Notes: generated from the letters alone by a model not told the origin. A stretch of 42,689 nt of DNA from an uncultured Pelagibacteraceae bacterium (GCA_902629215.1 CACOQC010000007.1:1-42689); one strand, 5' to 3'; positions 29,107-36,935 are shown, numbered from the stretch's first letter. A program made the numbers and translations.

Positions 29107-30375
29107 TTAAGCCGCTGATGTTTTATCTGTTTTAGATTTGTTCTCTGCCTTAGAATGTACAATAATCGGTTGAGATTGACCTTTTGCTGATGATCCATCA
29201 ACTATCACCTCTTCAATATTGTCCTTGCTTGGTAAATCATACATAGTTTTTAGAAGTATATTTTCTAATATTGATCTTAATCCTCTAGCTCCAGTTTTTT
29301 TTCTAATTGCTTTAAGAGCTATTTCTTTCAATGCATTATCTTTAAAAGTAAGTTTCGCTCCATCAAGTTTAAATAGTTCTTTATACTGTTTTACTAATGA
29401 ATTTTTTGGTTCTAAAAGAATCTTTATCAAAGATTTTTCATCTAAATCCTCTAGTGTTGCAATCATTGGCAATCTTCCAATAAATTCTGGGATTAATCCA
29501 TATTTTAATAAATCTTCAGGTTCTAAACCTTTCATCCACTCTCCAGTTTTTTTGTCTTGTGTATTTTTTACATCTGCACCAAAACCTATTGAAGTTCCTT
29601 TGTCTCGTTGAGAAATAATCTTATCTAGACCTGCAAACGCACCTCCACAAATAAATAAAATATTTGTTGTATCTACTTGTAAAAATTCTTGTTGAGGGTG
29701 CTTTCTACCTCCTTGAGGTGGAACGCTAGCTATTGTTCCTTCCATTATTTTTAATAACGCTTGTTGTACACCTTCACCAGATACATCTCTTGTAATAGAT
29801 GGGTTCTCTGATTTTCTACTAATTTTATCGACTTCATCAATATAAACTATTCCTCTTTGAGCTTTTTCAACATTATAGTCTGCGGCTTGTAATAATTTTA
29901 AAATTATATTTTCAACATCCTCTCCAACGTAACCAGCCTCAGTGAGAGTTGTGGCATCGGCCATGGTAAATGGTACATCTAAAATTCTTGCAAGAGTTTG
30001 TGCTAATAGTGTTTTTCCACAACCTGTTGGTCCTACTAAAAGAATATTTGATTTTGCAAGTTCAACATTTTTATTTGTTTTATTCTCATAATTTAATCTT
30101 TTGTAGTGATTATGAACAGCGACTGATAAAACTTTTTTTGCATGTTCTTGGCCTATTACATAATCATCTAACACAGAGCAAATTTCTTTTGGGGAAGGTA
30201 AACCATCTTGATGTTTTACAAAAGTATCTTTGCCTTCTTCTTTTATTATGTCCATACATAGTTCAACACATTCATCACATATAAAAACTGTTGGACCTGC
30301 AATTAATTTTCTTACCTCGTGTTGGCTCTTTCCACAAAAAGAACAGTAAAGAATATTTTTGTTATTTGTGCTCAT
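29107..30375 (-). CDS. clpX: ATP-dependent Clp protease ATP-binding subunit ClpX
   Basis: ClpX unfolds tagged proteins and feeds them into ClpP. The 422-aa protein has the N-terminal zinc-binding domain with Cys 11, 14, 33 and 36 (YCSFCGKS and [10 protein letters not shown]), Walker A GPTGCGKT, Walker [11 protein letters not shown], and the GYVGEDVE pore-loop region. [16 protein letters not shown] is also typical. The last ~25 residues are a polar tail. It lies 89 bp downstream of clpP and 60 bp upstream of lon, an order (tig-clpP-clpX-lon) shared with many proteobacteria. Confidence 0.98.
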   Translation of the reverse strand: MSTNNKNILYCSFCGKSQHEVRKLIAGPTVFICDECVELCMDIIKEEGKDTFVKHQDGLPSPKEICSVLDDYVIGQEHAKKVLSVAVHNHYKRLNYENKTNKNVELAKSNILLVGPTGCGKTLLAQTLARILDVPFTMADATTLTEAGYVGEDVENIILKLLQAADYNVEKAQRGIVYIDEVDKISRKSENPSITRDVSGEGVQQALLKIMEGTIASVPPQGGRKHPQQEFLQVDTTNILFICGGAFAGLDKIISQRDKGTSIGFGADVKNTQDKKTGEWMKGLEPEDLLKYGLIPEFIGRLPMIATLEDLDEKSLIKILLEPKNSLVKQYKELFKLDGAKLTFKDNALKEIALKAIRKKTGARGLRSILENILLKTMYDLPSKDNIEEVIVDGSSAKGQSQPIIVHSKAENKSKTDKTSAA

Positions 30376-30464
30376 AAAAATTTAAACGAATCAATAAAAT
30401 TACTTTATTATAAGTGAGTCATACTAATCAAGTTTGGAATATAGATTTATCAATATATAGTATT

Positions 30465-31076
30465 TTATGTTCTCTTATCTACTACGTCGTCAATTAAACC
30501 AAAAGATTTTGCTGTATCTGCAGTCATAAAATTATCTCTTTCTAATGCTATTTTAATTTCATCAACAGATTTTCCTGTATGTTTAGAATAAATCTCATTA
30601 AGTCTTTTTTTTAGTGATAAAACTTCATTGGCATGAATTTCAATATCAGTAGCTTGACCTTGAAATCCAGCAGATGGTTGATGAACCATTATTCTTGAAT
30701 TTGGTAATGAAAATCTTTTTCCTTTGGTGCCAGCTGATAATAAAAATGAGCCCATTGATGCAGCTTGACCGATACATAAAGTTGAAACATCGGGTTTAAT
30801 ATATTGCATAGTATCATAAATACCTAAGCCAGATGTAACTAAACCACCAGGGCTATTTATATATAAATAAATTTCTTTTTTTGGATCCTCTGCTTCTAAA
30901 AATAATAACTGAGCTGTAACAAGAGATGCAACATTGTCATTAATTTGACCTGTCAAAAAGATAATTCTTTCTTTTAATAATCTAGAATAAATATCATAAG
31001 CACGTTCACCTCGACTTGATTGTTCAACAACCATTGGCACTAAATTGCTCATGTGTTCAGATAATTTATTAGTCAT
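30465..31076 (-). CDS. clpP: ATP-dependent Clp protease proteolytic subunit
   Basis: ClpP forms the barrel-shaped serine protease used by ClpX. In 203 aa the triad is Ser 107 (in GQAASMGS), His 132 (in MVHQPSAG) and Asp 181 (in ERDNFM). The N-terminus [22 protein letters not shown] is standard. It lies between tig (33 bp upstream) and clpX (89 bp downstream). A TATAAG box on the minus strand about 20 nt before the ATG may give it its own promoter, but no -35 is convincing. Confidence 0.98.
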   Translation of the reverse strand: MTNKLSEHMSNLVPMVVEQSSRGERAYDIYSRLLKERIIFLTGQINDNVASLVTAQLLFLEAEDPKKEIYLYINSPGGLVTSGLGIYDTMQYIKPDVSTLCIGQAASMGSFLLSAGTKGKRFSLPNSRIMVHQPSAGFQGQATDIEIHANEVLSLKKRLNEIYSKHTGKSVDEIKIALERDNFMTADTAKSFGLIDDVVDKRT

Positions 31077-31109
31077 AAAGTTGATTCGTTCTACTTATAC
31101 AACTTGAGA

Positions 31110-32543
31110 TTACTTTTTGCTAACTTTTTTTGATTTTTTCTTAACTGTTTTTGTTTTTGTAGATTTAGTGACCTCTTTTTTAGGGCTTGTCTTTTTAGTA
31201 TCTGTTCTTTTTGCTACTACTTTATTAGTTTCTTTTTTTAAGTCTGCTTGTTGATTTTGCGCTTCTTTGAGTATTTTTTCAGCTTCATCTTTAGTAATTT
31301 CTTTTTTAGTAGACTTACATTTCTGTTTTATCGAATTTAAAATCTTTTCTTCATAAACAGTTCCTCTTAAACTAGCTAATGCATTTTGATTTTTCTTATA
31401 AAAATCCATAACCATTTTTTCTTGACCCGGCATCATTTGTATTTGTTTTTGTACTTCAGCTTGCAACTCTTGCTCTGTAACCTTTATTTGATTCTGTTCA
31501 CCAAACTCATTCAGGATTAAACCAACTTTAATTCTTTTTTTAGCTATTTCCTCAAAATTTTTTCTACTTTTTTTTGCATCTTCTTCTGACATTCCTTGAG
31601 AAAGAACACTTATCTCTTCCTCAAGTAAATTGTTTGGAATTTCCTCTACTTTAAATTTTTCAATTTCTTTTAAAATTTGATTTTTAGTCAAACGATCTAG
31701 AGAATTTTTATATTCATCATTAATTTGTTTTGTGATTAATGTTTTCAAATCATTTAAATCTTTCGCTCCTAAATTTTTTGCAAATTGATCATCAATTTTA
31801 ACTTCATCTGGATTCTTTACTGCTGATATTAAGCATTTAAATTTTGCTTTTTTGTTTATAAATTCTTTTTCAGGAAAGTTTTCAGGTAAAACTGCTTCTA
31901 CAATTTTTTCATCACCTTTTTTTACTCCAATTAATTGTTTATCAAATCCTTTTAAAAATAAATCTTTACCAAGTGTTAATTGTGTATTTTTTCCCTCTCC
32001 ACCTTTAAAAGATTTTTCATCAACAGTTGCATTATAATCAAAAACAACAAGATCTCCCTCTTTTGCTTTGACGTTATCTGCAGCTTCTTTAAAGCTTGGT
32101 TGATTTTTTGCAATTTCTTTTAATCTTTTATCAGTTTCTGTTTGATCTATTTTGACTGTGTATTCATTAAACTTAATATTTTCAATAGACTTTAACTCAA
32201 CTTTAGGAAGCTCTGTTACAGACAATACATATTCTAAATCTTTATCTTCACCATAAATTTTAAGATCTAACTTAGGTTGCCCAGCTGGTTTAATTTTATT
32301 TTCCTGTAATGCTTTTGTTGAAGTTTCTTTTAGAACCTTATCTAAAACTTCTCCAAAAATTGCTTTGCCAAACTGTCTTTTTAAAACTTCTCTTGGTACC
32401 TTTCCTGGTCTAAAGCCTTTAAGATTGACGGTGCCTTTAATCTCTTCATATTTTTCATCCATGTAATTATTCATTGTCTTCTTGTCGACAAACACTTTTA
32501 CATCTTTATTTAAACCTTTTTTATTTTCTACTGTAACTTTCAT
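31110..32543 (-). CDS. tig: Trigger factor (ribosome-associated chaperone)
   Basis: Trigger factor shields nascent chains at the ribosome exit tunnel. The 477-aa protein has the N-terminal ribosome-binding signature GFRPGKVPREVLKRQFG (about 44-60), a central FKBP-like PPIase domain with LVVFDYNATVDEKSF, and a long helical C-terminal chaperone domain. The final ~65 residues are a strikingly Lys/Thr-rich low-complexity tail (ending KKKSKKVSKK), which makes it longer than the usual ~430-450 aa. It starts 12 bp after tRNA-Leu; a TATATT box lies in that gap, 5 nt before the ATG. Confidence 0.96.
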   Translation of the reverse strand: MKVTVENKKGLNKDVKVFVDKKTMNNYMDEKYEEIKGTVNLKGFRPGKVPREVLKRQFGKAIFGEVLDKVLKETSTKALQENKIKPAGQPKLDLKIYGEDKDLEYVLSVTELPKVELKSIENIKFNEYTVKIDQTETDKRLKEIAKNQPSFKEAADNVKAKEGDLVVFDYNATVDEKSFKGGEGKNTQLTLGKDLFLKGFDKQLIGVKKGDEKIVEAVLPENFPEKEFINKKAKFKCLISAVKNPDEVKIDDQFAKNLGAKDLNDLKTLITKQINDEYKNSLDRLTKNQILKEIEKFKVEEIPNNLLEEEISVLSQGMSEEDAKKSRKNFEEIAKKRIKVGLILNEFGEQNQIKVTEQELQAEVQKQIQMMPGQEKMVMDFYKKNQNALASLRGTVYEEKILNSIKQKCKSTKKEITKDEAEKILKEAQNQQADLKKETNKVVAKRTDTKKTSPKKEVTKSTKTKTVKKKSKKVSKK

Positions 32544-32555
32544 AATTAAATATAA

Positions 32556-32640
32556 TGGTGGGCGAAAAGAGAGTCGAACTCTTATGACCGAAGTCGTACG
32601 CTCCTAAGGCGTATGCGTCTACCAGTTCCGCCATTCGCCC
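32556..32640 (-). tRNA. tRNA-Leu (UAG)
   Basis: An 85-nt type II tRNA with a long variable arm. Acceptor GGGCGAA pairs with TTCGCCC, the anticodon loop CTTAGGA gives anticodon TAG, and the variable arm includes GTACGACTTCGGTC. The T-arm has AGTTCGACTCT and the CCA is encoded. It is directly upstream of tig on the same strand. Confidence 0.98.
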
Positions 32641-32655
32641 CACAAATTCTAGAGG

Positions 32656-32684
32656 TTTATATATGATTGAAACTATTTGTCCAA
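32656..32684 (-). promoter_or_regulatory. Predicted sigma-70 promoter for tRNA-Leu (and tig)
   Basis: On the minus strand TTGGAC (32684-32679), a 17-nt spacer and TATAAA (32661-32656) make a good match to the consensus. The -10 end is 15 nt from the tRNA 5' end. With only 12 bp between tRNA-Leu and tig, the transcript may continue into tig. Confidence 0.6.
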
Positions 32685-32693
32685 CGACATTTG

Positions 32694-32723
32694 TTGTAAA
32701 ATATATTATTTTTCCTTTATAAT
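32694..32723 (+). promoter_or_regulatory. Predicted promoter of the DUF1289 gene
   Basis: TTGTAA (32694-32699), 18 nt, then a perfect TATAAT (32718-32723). Only 6 nt separate the -10 box from the ATG at 32730, so transcription would begin at or next to the A of the start codon. This implies a leaderless mRNA. It is divergent from the tRNA-Leu promoter. Confidence 0.55.
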
Positions 32724-32729
32724 ATTTGT

Positions 32730-32981
32730 ATGATTATTTCTCCATGCATAAGTATTTGTAAAACCGATCCAAGCACTGGGTATTGTTATGGTTGTGGAAG
32801 AAATAATGAGGAAAAAAAAATCTGGAAACTTGAGGATACAACTGATGATTGGAAAAAAGAAAATATTGAAATTATCAAAAAAAGACTAACAGGGTGGCAA
32901 TTAGAAAGCTTCGAAGAGTCGTATACATATAAAATTGAAAATGGTATTTCTTTATTTAAAAAAAATTTAAAAAATGAGTAA
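32730..32981 (+). CDS. DUF1289 domain protein
   Basis: A small (83 aa) cysteine-containing protein. The N-terminus SPCISICKTDPSTGYCYGCGR has the four-Cys pattern of DUF1289 (C-x3-C, then C-x2-C), followed by a Trp and an acidic helix; the cysteines probably bind a metal or Fe-S cluster, but no function is established. It is the first of three overlapping plus-strand genes; its stop overlaps the next start (32974) by 8 bp. A promoter with the -10 box 6 nt upstream suggests a leaderless message. Confidence 0.88.
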   Translation: MIISPCISICKTDPSTGYCYGCGRNNEEKKIWKLEDTTDDWKKENIEIIKKRLTGWQLESFEESYTYKIENGISLFKKNLKNE

Positions 32982-33147
32982 AACTTCAATTGTTATAATA
33001 ATTTATATTATAGGACTTATATTTGGTGCCTTAGTTCTTAAAATTTGGAGTGCAGATACCAATATTTTAAAAGGTCTTTTAGGTTTAGGTTGGACAGCAC
33101 TTCTTTTAATAGGAATATTTTTTGTAGAGAAAAATGAAAAAAATTAG
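32974..33147 (+). CDS. Small two-helix membrane protein (57 aa)
   Basis: I do not recognise the family. Starting MSKTSIVIIIYIIGLIFG, it has two predicted membrane helices (about 5-24 and 33-51) separated by a short loop with WSADTN, and ends in a charged tail VEKNEKN. It overlaps the DUF1289 gene by 8 bp (ATGAGTAA) and the following secreted-protein gene by 14 bp, so it is probably translationally coupled and real. The double overlap in the same direction is the main support. Its function is unknown. Confidence 0.72.
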   Translation: MSKTSIVIIIYIIGLIFGALVLKIWSADTNILKGLLGLGWTALLLIGIFFVEKNEKN

Positions 33148-33556
33148 ATATTTTATCTTTATTTTTTTTATAATCTTACCTTTTCAAAGTTTAAAATCAG
33201 AAATAATTATCATGAGTGCTTGTGATGATAAACAAGACGAATATTTAAAAAATGAATACATTCTTAATTTAAACGAATTAATAATGACAAGAAATTACGT
33301 TTACAAAGAAAAAACATACCAAAAATATAGATTAACAGACTTAAGTGTAAAAAAATCTAACACTTATGTTAGAAATATATACGAGGAAAATGGAAAAATT
33401 TTAACACATAAACATGGTTATCCTCAATTTTATACTCAAATTTTGTTTGAAAAAGGAAAACAGGAAATATACATCAAAACTGTTTTAAATGATGAAGAAG
33501 GTATTTCAAAAATCTCTACTTGTAAAAAAATTGAAAAATTTGATAAAGAAAGTTAA
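33134..33556 (+). CDS. Hypothetical secreted protein
   Basis: This 140-aa protein begins with a clear signal peptide (KKIRYFIFIFFIILPFQSLKS, cleavage expected around residue 22). The mature part has just two cysteines, at 30 and 130, which could form a disulfide in the periplasm, and is otherwise rich in Lys, Tyr and beta-type sequence. No known domain is apparent. It overlaps the 57-aa membrane gene by 14 bp and its stop shares a TTAA with the stop of a convergent 41-aa ORF. Its function is unknown. Confidence 0.75.
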   Translation: MKKIRYFIFIFFIILPFQSLKSEIIIMSACDDKQDEYLKNEYILNLNELIMTRNYVYKEKTYQKYRLTDLSVKKSNTYVRNIYEENGKILTHKHGYPQFYTQILFEKGKQEIYIKTVLNDEEGISKISTCKKIEKFDKES

Positions 33557-33678
33557 TTTTTTTGCTTATTCTTCACAAAATTTCTCTTTTTAGTTCCAAA
33601 TCTACTCTTAGTAATATTACTCCTATGTTTAGCGTAGGCTTGTTTTTGCGCTTGTTTCATTGCTCTTTTTGAAGACAT
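33553..33678 (-). CDS. Short, highly basic protein (41 aa)
   Basis: The ORF encodes MSSKRAMKQAQKQAYAKHRS followed by 21 more residues. It has 14 Lys/Arg, one His and no acidic residue, so its pI is extreme and it likely binds nucleic acid or ribosomes. It starts 6 bp after the histidine phosphatase stop on the same strand and converges with the secreted-protein gene, sharing TTAA at the stops. It fills an otherwise empty 128-bp gap, which supports reality in so compact a genome. A RFGxxKxxR segment vaguely recalls DUF4169; I do not claim it. Confidence 0.6.
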   Translation of the reverse strand: MSSKRAMKQAQKQAYAKHRSNITKSRFGTKKRNFVKNKQKN

Positions 33679-33684
33679 TATGTT

Positions 33685-34242
33685 TTAATAATTTATTTCT
33701 ATGCTTCCTATCATATTAAAATTTTTGTCAGAAACAACTATTTCACCTGATGAAGGAGCATAATTTAAAACTTTAGATATTAAGACATAATGGGTAATTA
33801 AAATTAAATTTTTATCACTTTTAAATTTATTAACATAATTTTTTAACTTCTTAATTTGCTTATCTTCATTTTTGGCATATTTTGAGCTGTAAAAAGAATT
33901 TAAAAAACTGTTTGTGGAAAAATCTTTAAATGCAATTTCTGCCGTTTCTTTACATCTGCACCATTCACTTGATAAAACTTTTTCTATTTTAATTTTATTT
34001 TTTTTGAAAAATTCACCAATATATTTTGCTTGATCTCTCCCTTCTTTGTTCAAATTTCTTTGTGTAGAACAATCGTTTAAATTGAAATTATCAGGATCTC
34101 CGCCTCCAGGTGCATATGCATGTCTAATAAATATTAATTTTTCACCTTCCTCCAATTGATTTAATAAATTTTTATTTAAATCTGCTTTTATAGGTGTAGT
34201 TAAAGATATAAATATTATTATTAAAAATTTAAAAATTTTCAT
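33685..34242 (-). CDS. Secreted histidine phosphatase family protein
   Basis: A phosphoglycerate-mutase-like (branch 1/2 histidine acid phosphatase fold) protein of 185 aa. After a signal peptide (about 1-20, ending PIKA) comes FIRHAYAPGG, where His 41 is the phospho-accepting His of the RHG motif (RHA here), then SSEWCRCKETAEIAF and the second catalytic His 151 (ITHYVL). The Cys-rich SEWCRC segment is typical of a subgroup of periplasmic members. Substrate is unknown. It is divergent from the uracil-DNA glycosylase gene with only 2 bp between starts. Confidence 0.88.
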   Translation of the reverse strand: MKIFKFLIIIFISLTTPIKADLNKNLLNQLEEGEKLIFIRHAYAPGGGDPDNFNLNDCSTQRNLNKEGRDQAKYIGEFFKKNKIKIEKVLSSEWCRCKETAEIAFKDFSTNSFLNSFYSSKYAKNEDKQIKKLKNYVNKFKSDKNLILITHYVLISKVLNYAPSSGEIVVSDKNFNMIGSIEINY

Positions 34243-34244
34243 TT

Positions 34245-34925
34245 ATGAATATTAAATTAGATAATTTAAACAAAACAATAATTAATTGTAAAAAATGTCC
34301 TAGACTTGTAAAATTTATTAAAAAAATCAGTATTCAAAAAAGAAAGCAGAATATTAATGAAATTTATTGGGGTAAACCTGTTCCAGGATTTGGAAATTTA
34401 GAATCAAAATTAGCCATTATTGGTCTAGCACCTGCTGCACATGGAGGTACAAGAACTGGAAGAGCTTTTACTGGAGATAAATCAGGAGATTTTTTATTCA
34501 AATGCTTACATGAAGTTGGAATTTCAAATTCTCCAATTTCAAAAAGTATAAATGATAATTTAAAATTAGAATCTACTTACATAACCAATATTTTAAAATG
34601 TGTGCCTCCAGAAGATAAGCCACTTAGTAATGAAATTTTAAATTGTTCAAACTTTTTTGACGAAGAAATATTAAGTTTAAAAAAACTTAAAGTTATAGTT
34701 ACATTGGGTAAGGTTGCTTTTGATAATTGCACTAAGCTATATAAACAAAAATTTAATATAAAAAATAGATTCATTTTTAAGCATGGCAAAACACAATTAT
34801 TACCAAATGGTTTAATAATATTATCAAGTTATCATCCAAGTCCTAGAAATGTGAATACGAAACTTATTACTAATAAGATGATGGTAAATTTATTTAAAAA
34901 AGCAAAAAAACTAGCTAAGTTTTAA
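34245..34925 (+). CDS. Uracil-DNA glycosylase, family 5 (UDGb type)
   Basis: The enzyme removes uracil and possibly other deaminated bases from DNA. In 226 aa it has four cysteines for a 4Fe-4S cluster (15, 18, 119, 134), the family 5 motif GLAPAAHGGTRTGRAFTGD (60-78) and the distal SYHPSPRN motif whose His/Ser contact the lesion. GLAPAAHGG marks family 5 rather than family 4, where the motif begins GEAPG. The gene starts 2 bp from the divergent phosphatase gene and its end overlaps the ybgC stop by 11 bp. Confidence 0.9.
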   Translation: MNIKLDNLNKTIINCKKCPRLVKFIKKISIQKRKQNINEIYWGKPVPGFGNLESKLAIIGLAPAAHGGTRTGRAFTGDKSGDFLFKCLHEVGISNSPISKSINDNLKLESTYITNILKCVPPEDKPLSNEILNCSNFFDEEILSLKKLKVIVTLGKVAFDNCTKLYKQKFNIKNRFIFKHGKTQLLPNGLIILSSYHPSPRNVNTKLITNKMMVNLFKKAKKLAKF

Positions 34926-35337
34926 TAGTATCACAAAAATAAGGTTTAAATTTTGAGTAAATTTCATCTGGAATTTTTACTGGCTTGCTATCTTTATTTA
35001 CAAAAACTAAGTGAACTTGAGCTTCAACAATAATATCTTCACCTTTTGTAATTATTTGATTCATAAAAAAAGAAGTTTTGCTTATTGATTTAACAAAAGA
35101 TCTTATTTTTAATTCGTCTTCTAAATAAGCTGATTTTTTATATTCAATATTACAAGATTTAACAATTATTAAAGAATTAAATTGATCTTTAATTTTTTTA
35201 TTACTAAAGCCAATTGAGAATAATGACTCAGTTCTAGCTCTTTCTAAAAATTTAAGATAATTAGCATAGTAAACTACACCTCCAGAATCTGTATCCTCAT
35301 AATAAACTTTTAATTTATAGAAAAAGTTTTCATGCAT
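34915..35337 (-). CDS. ybgC: YbgC-family acyl-CoA thioesterase
   Basis: A hotdog-fold thioesterase of 140 aa. The motif YYEDTDSGGVVYYANYLKF (12-30) carries the catalytic Asp 17 and is followed by ERARTESL, which together identify the YbgC/4-hydroxybenzoyl-CoA thioesterase family, often placed with tol-pal genes; no tol genes are adjacent here. A TGGTATAAT extended -10 lies 6 nt upstream of the ATG, so the mRNA may be leaderless. It overlaps the convergent uracil-DNA glycosylase gene by 11 bp. Confidence 0.92.
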   Translation of the reverse strand: MHENFFYKLKVYYEDTDSGGVVYYANYLKFLERARTESLFSIGFSNKKIKDQFNSLIIVKSCNIEYKKSAYLEDELKIRSFVKSISKTSFFMNQIITKGEDIIVEAQVHLVFVNKDSKPVKIPDEIYSKFKPYFCDTIKT

Positions 35338-35343
35338 AAAATA

Positions 35344-35352
35344 ATTATACCA
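35344..35352 (-). promoter_or_regulatory. Extended -10 promoter of ybgC
   Basis: On the minus strand TGGTATAAT forms an extended -10 (TGnTATAAT). No clear -35 is seen, as allowed for extended -10 promoters. The box ends 6 nt from the ATG at 35337, placing the start site on the start codon. Confidence 0.55.
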
Positions 35353-35384
35353 AAAAACTATATATTTTAATTAAAAAGTTATAT

Positions 35385-35996
35385 CTATTTTAAACTTAAT
35401 TGATTCAATAACATTGTGCTAATTGTTCCTTTTATAAAGCTATTAAAAGCCAAAGAAACTCTTTCATCATCGGTAACATTTGTTTTTACTGAATGCATTA
35501 AAGTTGATGGAAATAAAATTAAATCACCTTTTCTAACTAATACTTCTAAATTATTGTAATCTTTTGTTTTGTTATCTCTAGAGATATCGATTCTTGGACG
35601 ATGTGGACTATACAATGTTATGCTATCCTTATTAATAGTTTTTAAGTATAAAACTCCACTGATAACACTATTAGCATGAGAATGAGTGTGATGATGTTCG
35701 CTCTTGTTTGTTTTTGTTATCCATGACTCTGTTAAATATAATTCATTATCTTTTGAAATTGGACTAATTACTTTTCTTAAATAAAAATTGAGATTTTCTA
35801 ATATAAATTTTTTAATATTCTTTAACTCTAACTCATCCAAAATATTATTATTTGTTGTGAAAGAATTTGATATAGCTTTTTTAACGCTTTTTTTATGTTT
35901 TGAAAAACAATTTAATTCATCCTCTGTAAAATCTCTTCCAATATTATTCATAGTAATATTTATAGGAAAAATTGGAATAATTTTACTTTCTGACAT
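35385..35996 (-). CDS. Putative 2OG-Fe(II) oxygenase (TIGR02466-like)
   Basis: I choose the ATG at 35996 (203 aa, MSESKIIPIFPINI), because family members begin near their PxF-type sequence and because a promoter (36010-36038) lies between this start and an upstream in-frame ATG at 36050. The motif SEHHHTHSHANS holds the first Fe ligands and GDLILFPSTLMHSV the distal His, with an Arg in DDERVSLAF. This cupin-like fold belongs to a family annotated as putative 2-oxoglutarate oxygenases, usually of unknown substrate. Neighbour ybgC is 47 bp downstream. Confidence 0.8.
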   Translation of the reverse strand: MSESKIIPIFPINITMNNIGRDFTEDELNCFSKHKKSVKKAISNSFTTNNNILDELELKNIKKFILENLNFYLRKVISPISKDNELYLTESWITKTNKSEHHHTHSHANSVISGVLYLKTINKDSITLYSPHRPRIDISRDNKTKDYNNLEVLVRKGDLILFPSTLMHSVKTNVTDDERVSLAFNSFIKGTISTMLLNQLSLK

Positions 35997-36009
35997 ATCT
36001 ATGAATTTT

Positions 36010-36038
36010 ATTATATTTCCATTTATCAATAAAAGTAA
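36010..36038 (-). promoter_or_regulatory. Predicted promoter of the 2OG oxygenase gene
   Basis: On the minus strand TTACTT (36038-36033), 17 nt, and TATAAT (36015-36010). Transcription would start about 6 nt before the ATG at 35996. It falls inside the longer reading frame that starts at 36050 and so argues for the shorter protein. Confidence 0.45.
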
Positions 36039-36041
36039 GTA

Positions 36042-36047
36042 TATAAA
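36042..36047 (+). promoter_or_regulatory. Possible -10 box of the 46-aa membrane ORF
   Basis: TATAAA lies 7 nt before the ATG at 36055. The -35 region is weak. The spacing would give a leaderless message. Confidence 0.3.
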
Positions 36048-36054
36048 CATTTAA

Positions 36055-36195
36055 ATGAATATTTTTGTAATTTGGTTAGTTCTAGTAATTGCATGGAATT
36101 TTGGCTATCCAAGCGCAAGTCCAATTGAAGATGTTTTTGTTGCGGTTATTTTAGCTTTATTCAACCTTTTTTTAAAAAAATACTTAAAATTATAA
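36055..36195 (+). CDS. Small membrane protein (46 aa)
   Basis: Encodes MNIFVIWLVLVIAWNFGYPS plus 26 more residues. Two hydrophobic stretches (about 2-19 and 26-41) flank a loop with ASPIED, and it ends basic (KKYLKL). I do not know the family. It fills the gap between the divergent oxygenase gene (start 58 bp away) and the convergent DUF3047 gene, whose stop is directly adjacent. Exact packing between neighbours supports a real gene. Confidence 0.6.
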   Translation: MNIFVIWLVLVIAWNFGYPSASPIEDVFVAVILALFNLFLKKYLKL

Positions 36196-36846
36196 TTAAT
36201 TTTCTGAAAAATATATATTCTGATAATAAGCTATTGCTTTCATTTTTGAATTATCTGTATCAGACATTATGGCCAATCCATCTAGTTCATTTACATCTAG
36301 ATCATGAAACTTTTTAAAATCCTCTTTTACATTAGCTTTAACGGTAACCCATTCATTAATATTTTTTTTAGTGCTAGCTAAAACATTATCTATTGATTTT
36401 TTTGTATAAGGACTTGGGGAATTAAAGCCAATTTCATTATTACTTGAAAATACATAATTTATAGCCCTATTTGAAAGTGGTGTAGCACCTGTTTTTTTGA
36501 CAGCAAATACCCTAGCAGCAAAATCATGTCCTTTTTTTGTATTTTCTTTTATTCCTGGTAAATCTTTCTCTATTTTCCATGTAATATTAATATAAGGAGT
36601 CTTGTTTAAATCAATTTTCACCTCCTTACCCAAGCCGGAAGCAGCATTATCAGCAACTGCTTTTAAAAAATTTCCATTTTCATTTAATCCAACTGTATAA
36701 ATGGTATTATTGTCAGCCCCTCTGACTTTTCGAACATCTAGTTCAGAAAGCTCTTTTTCAGTAAAATCAAAAATTTTAATCTCATTTGCATGGCTAGAGC
36801 CAACAATGATAAGAGTGCCAATAATGATTTTCAAAATAAATATCAT
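36196..36846 (-). CDS. DUF3047 family secreted protein
   Basis: The 216-aa protein has a signal peptide (about 1-20, before NEIKIFDF) and matches DUF3047 in its order of features: TPYINITWKIEKDLPG, HDFAARVFAV, AINYVFSSN, and near the end LAIMSDTDNSKMKAIAYYQNIYF. The jelly-roll-like fold and role are not established; the members are periplasmic or outer-membrane associated in Proteobacteria. It is flanked by two small ORFs on the other strand. Confidence in the family is from motif recall only. Confidence 0.8.
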   Translation of the reverse strand: MIFILKIIIGTLIIVGSSHANEIKIFDFTEKELSELDVRKVRGADNNTIYTVGLNENGNFLKAVADNAASGLGKEVKIDLNKTPYINITWKIEKDLPGIKENTKKGHDFAARVFAVKKTGATPLSNRAINYVFSSNNEIGFNSPSPYTKKSIDNVLASTKKNINEWVTVKANVKEDFKKFHDLDVNELDGLAIMSDTDNSKMKAIAYYQNIYFSEN

Positions 36847-36935
36847 TTTATAAATTTTTCAAAAAAAAATGTTAATACATTATTTTGACAAAATTTAAAC
36901 ATCCAAAAATCAACTTTTATGTCTAAATAATATTT

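Noticed and set aside
29010..29201. 63-aa minus-strand ORF across the lon-clpX junction
   Set aside because: It lies in another frame inside the clpX end and lon start, has no domain and no start signal; a shadow of real genes.
30376..30464. Promoter for clpX at a TATAAT in the clpP-clpX gap
   Set aside because: The TATAAT is perfect, but the nearest -35-like TTGATT is only 13 nt away, so I did not list it as a feature.
36885..36890. Consensus TTGACA upstream of the 45-aa ORF
   Set aside because: No -10 box at 16-18 nt; it is probably chance in an AT-rich gap.
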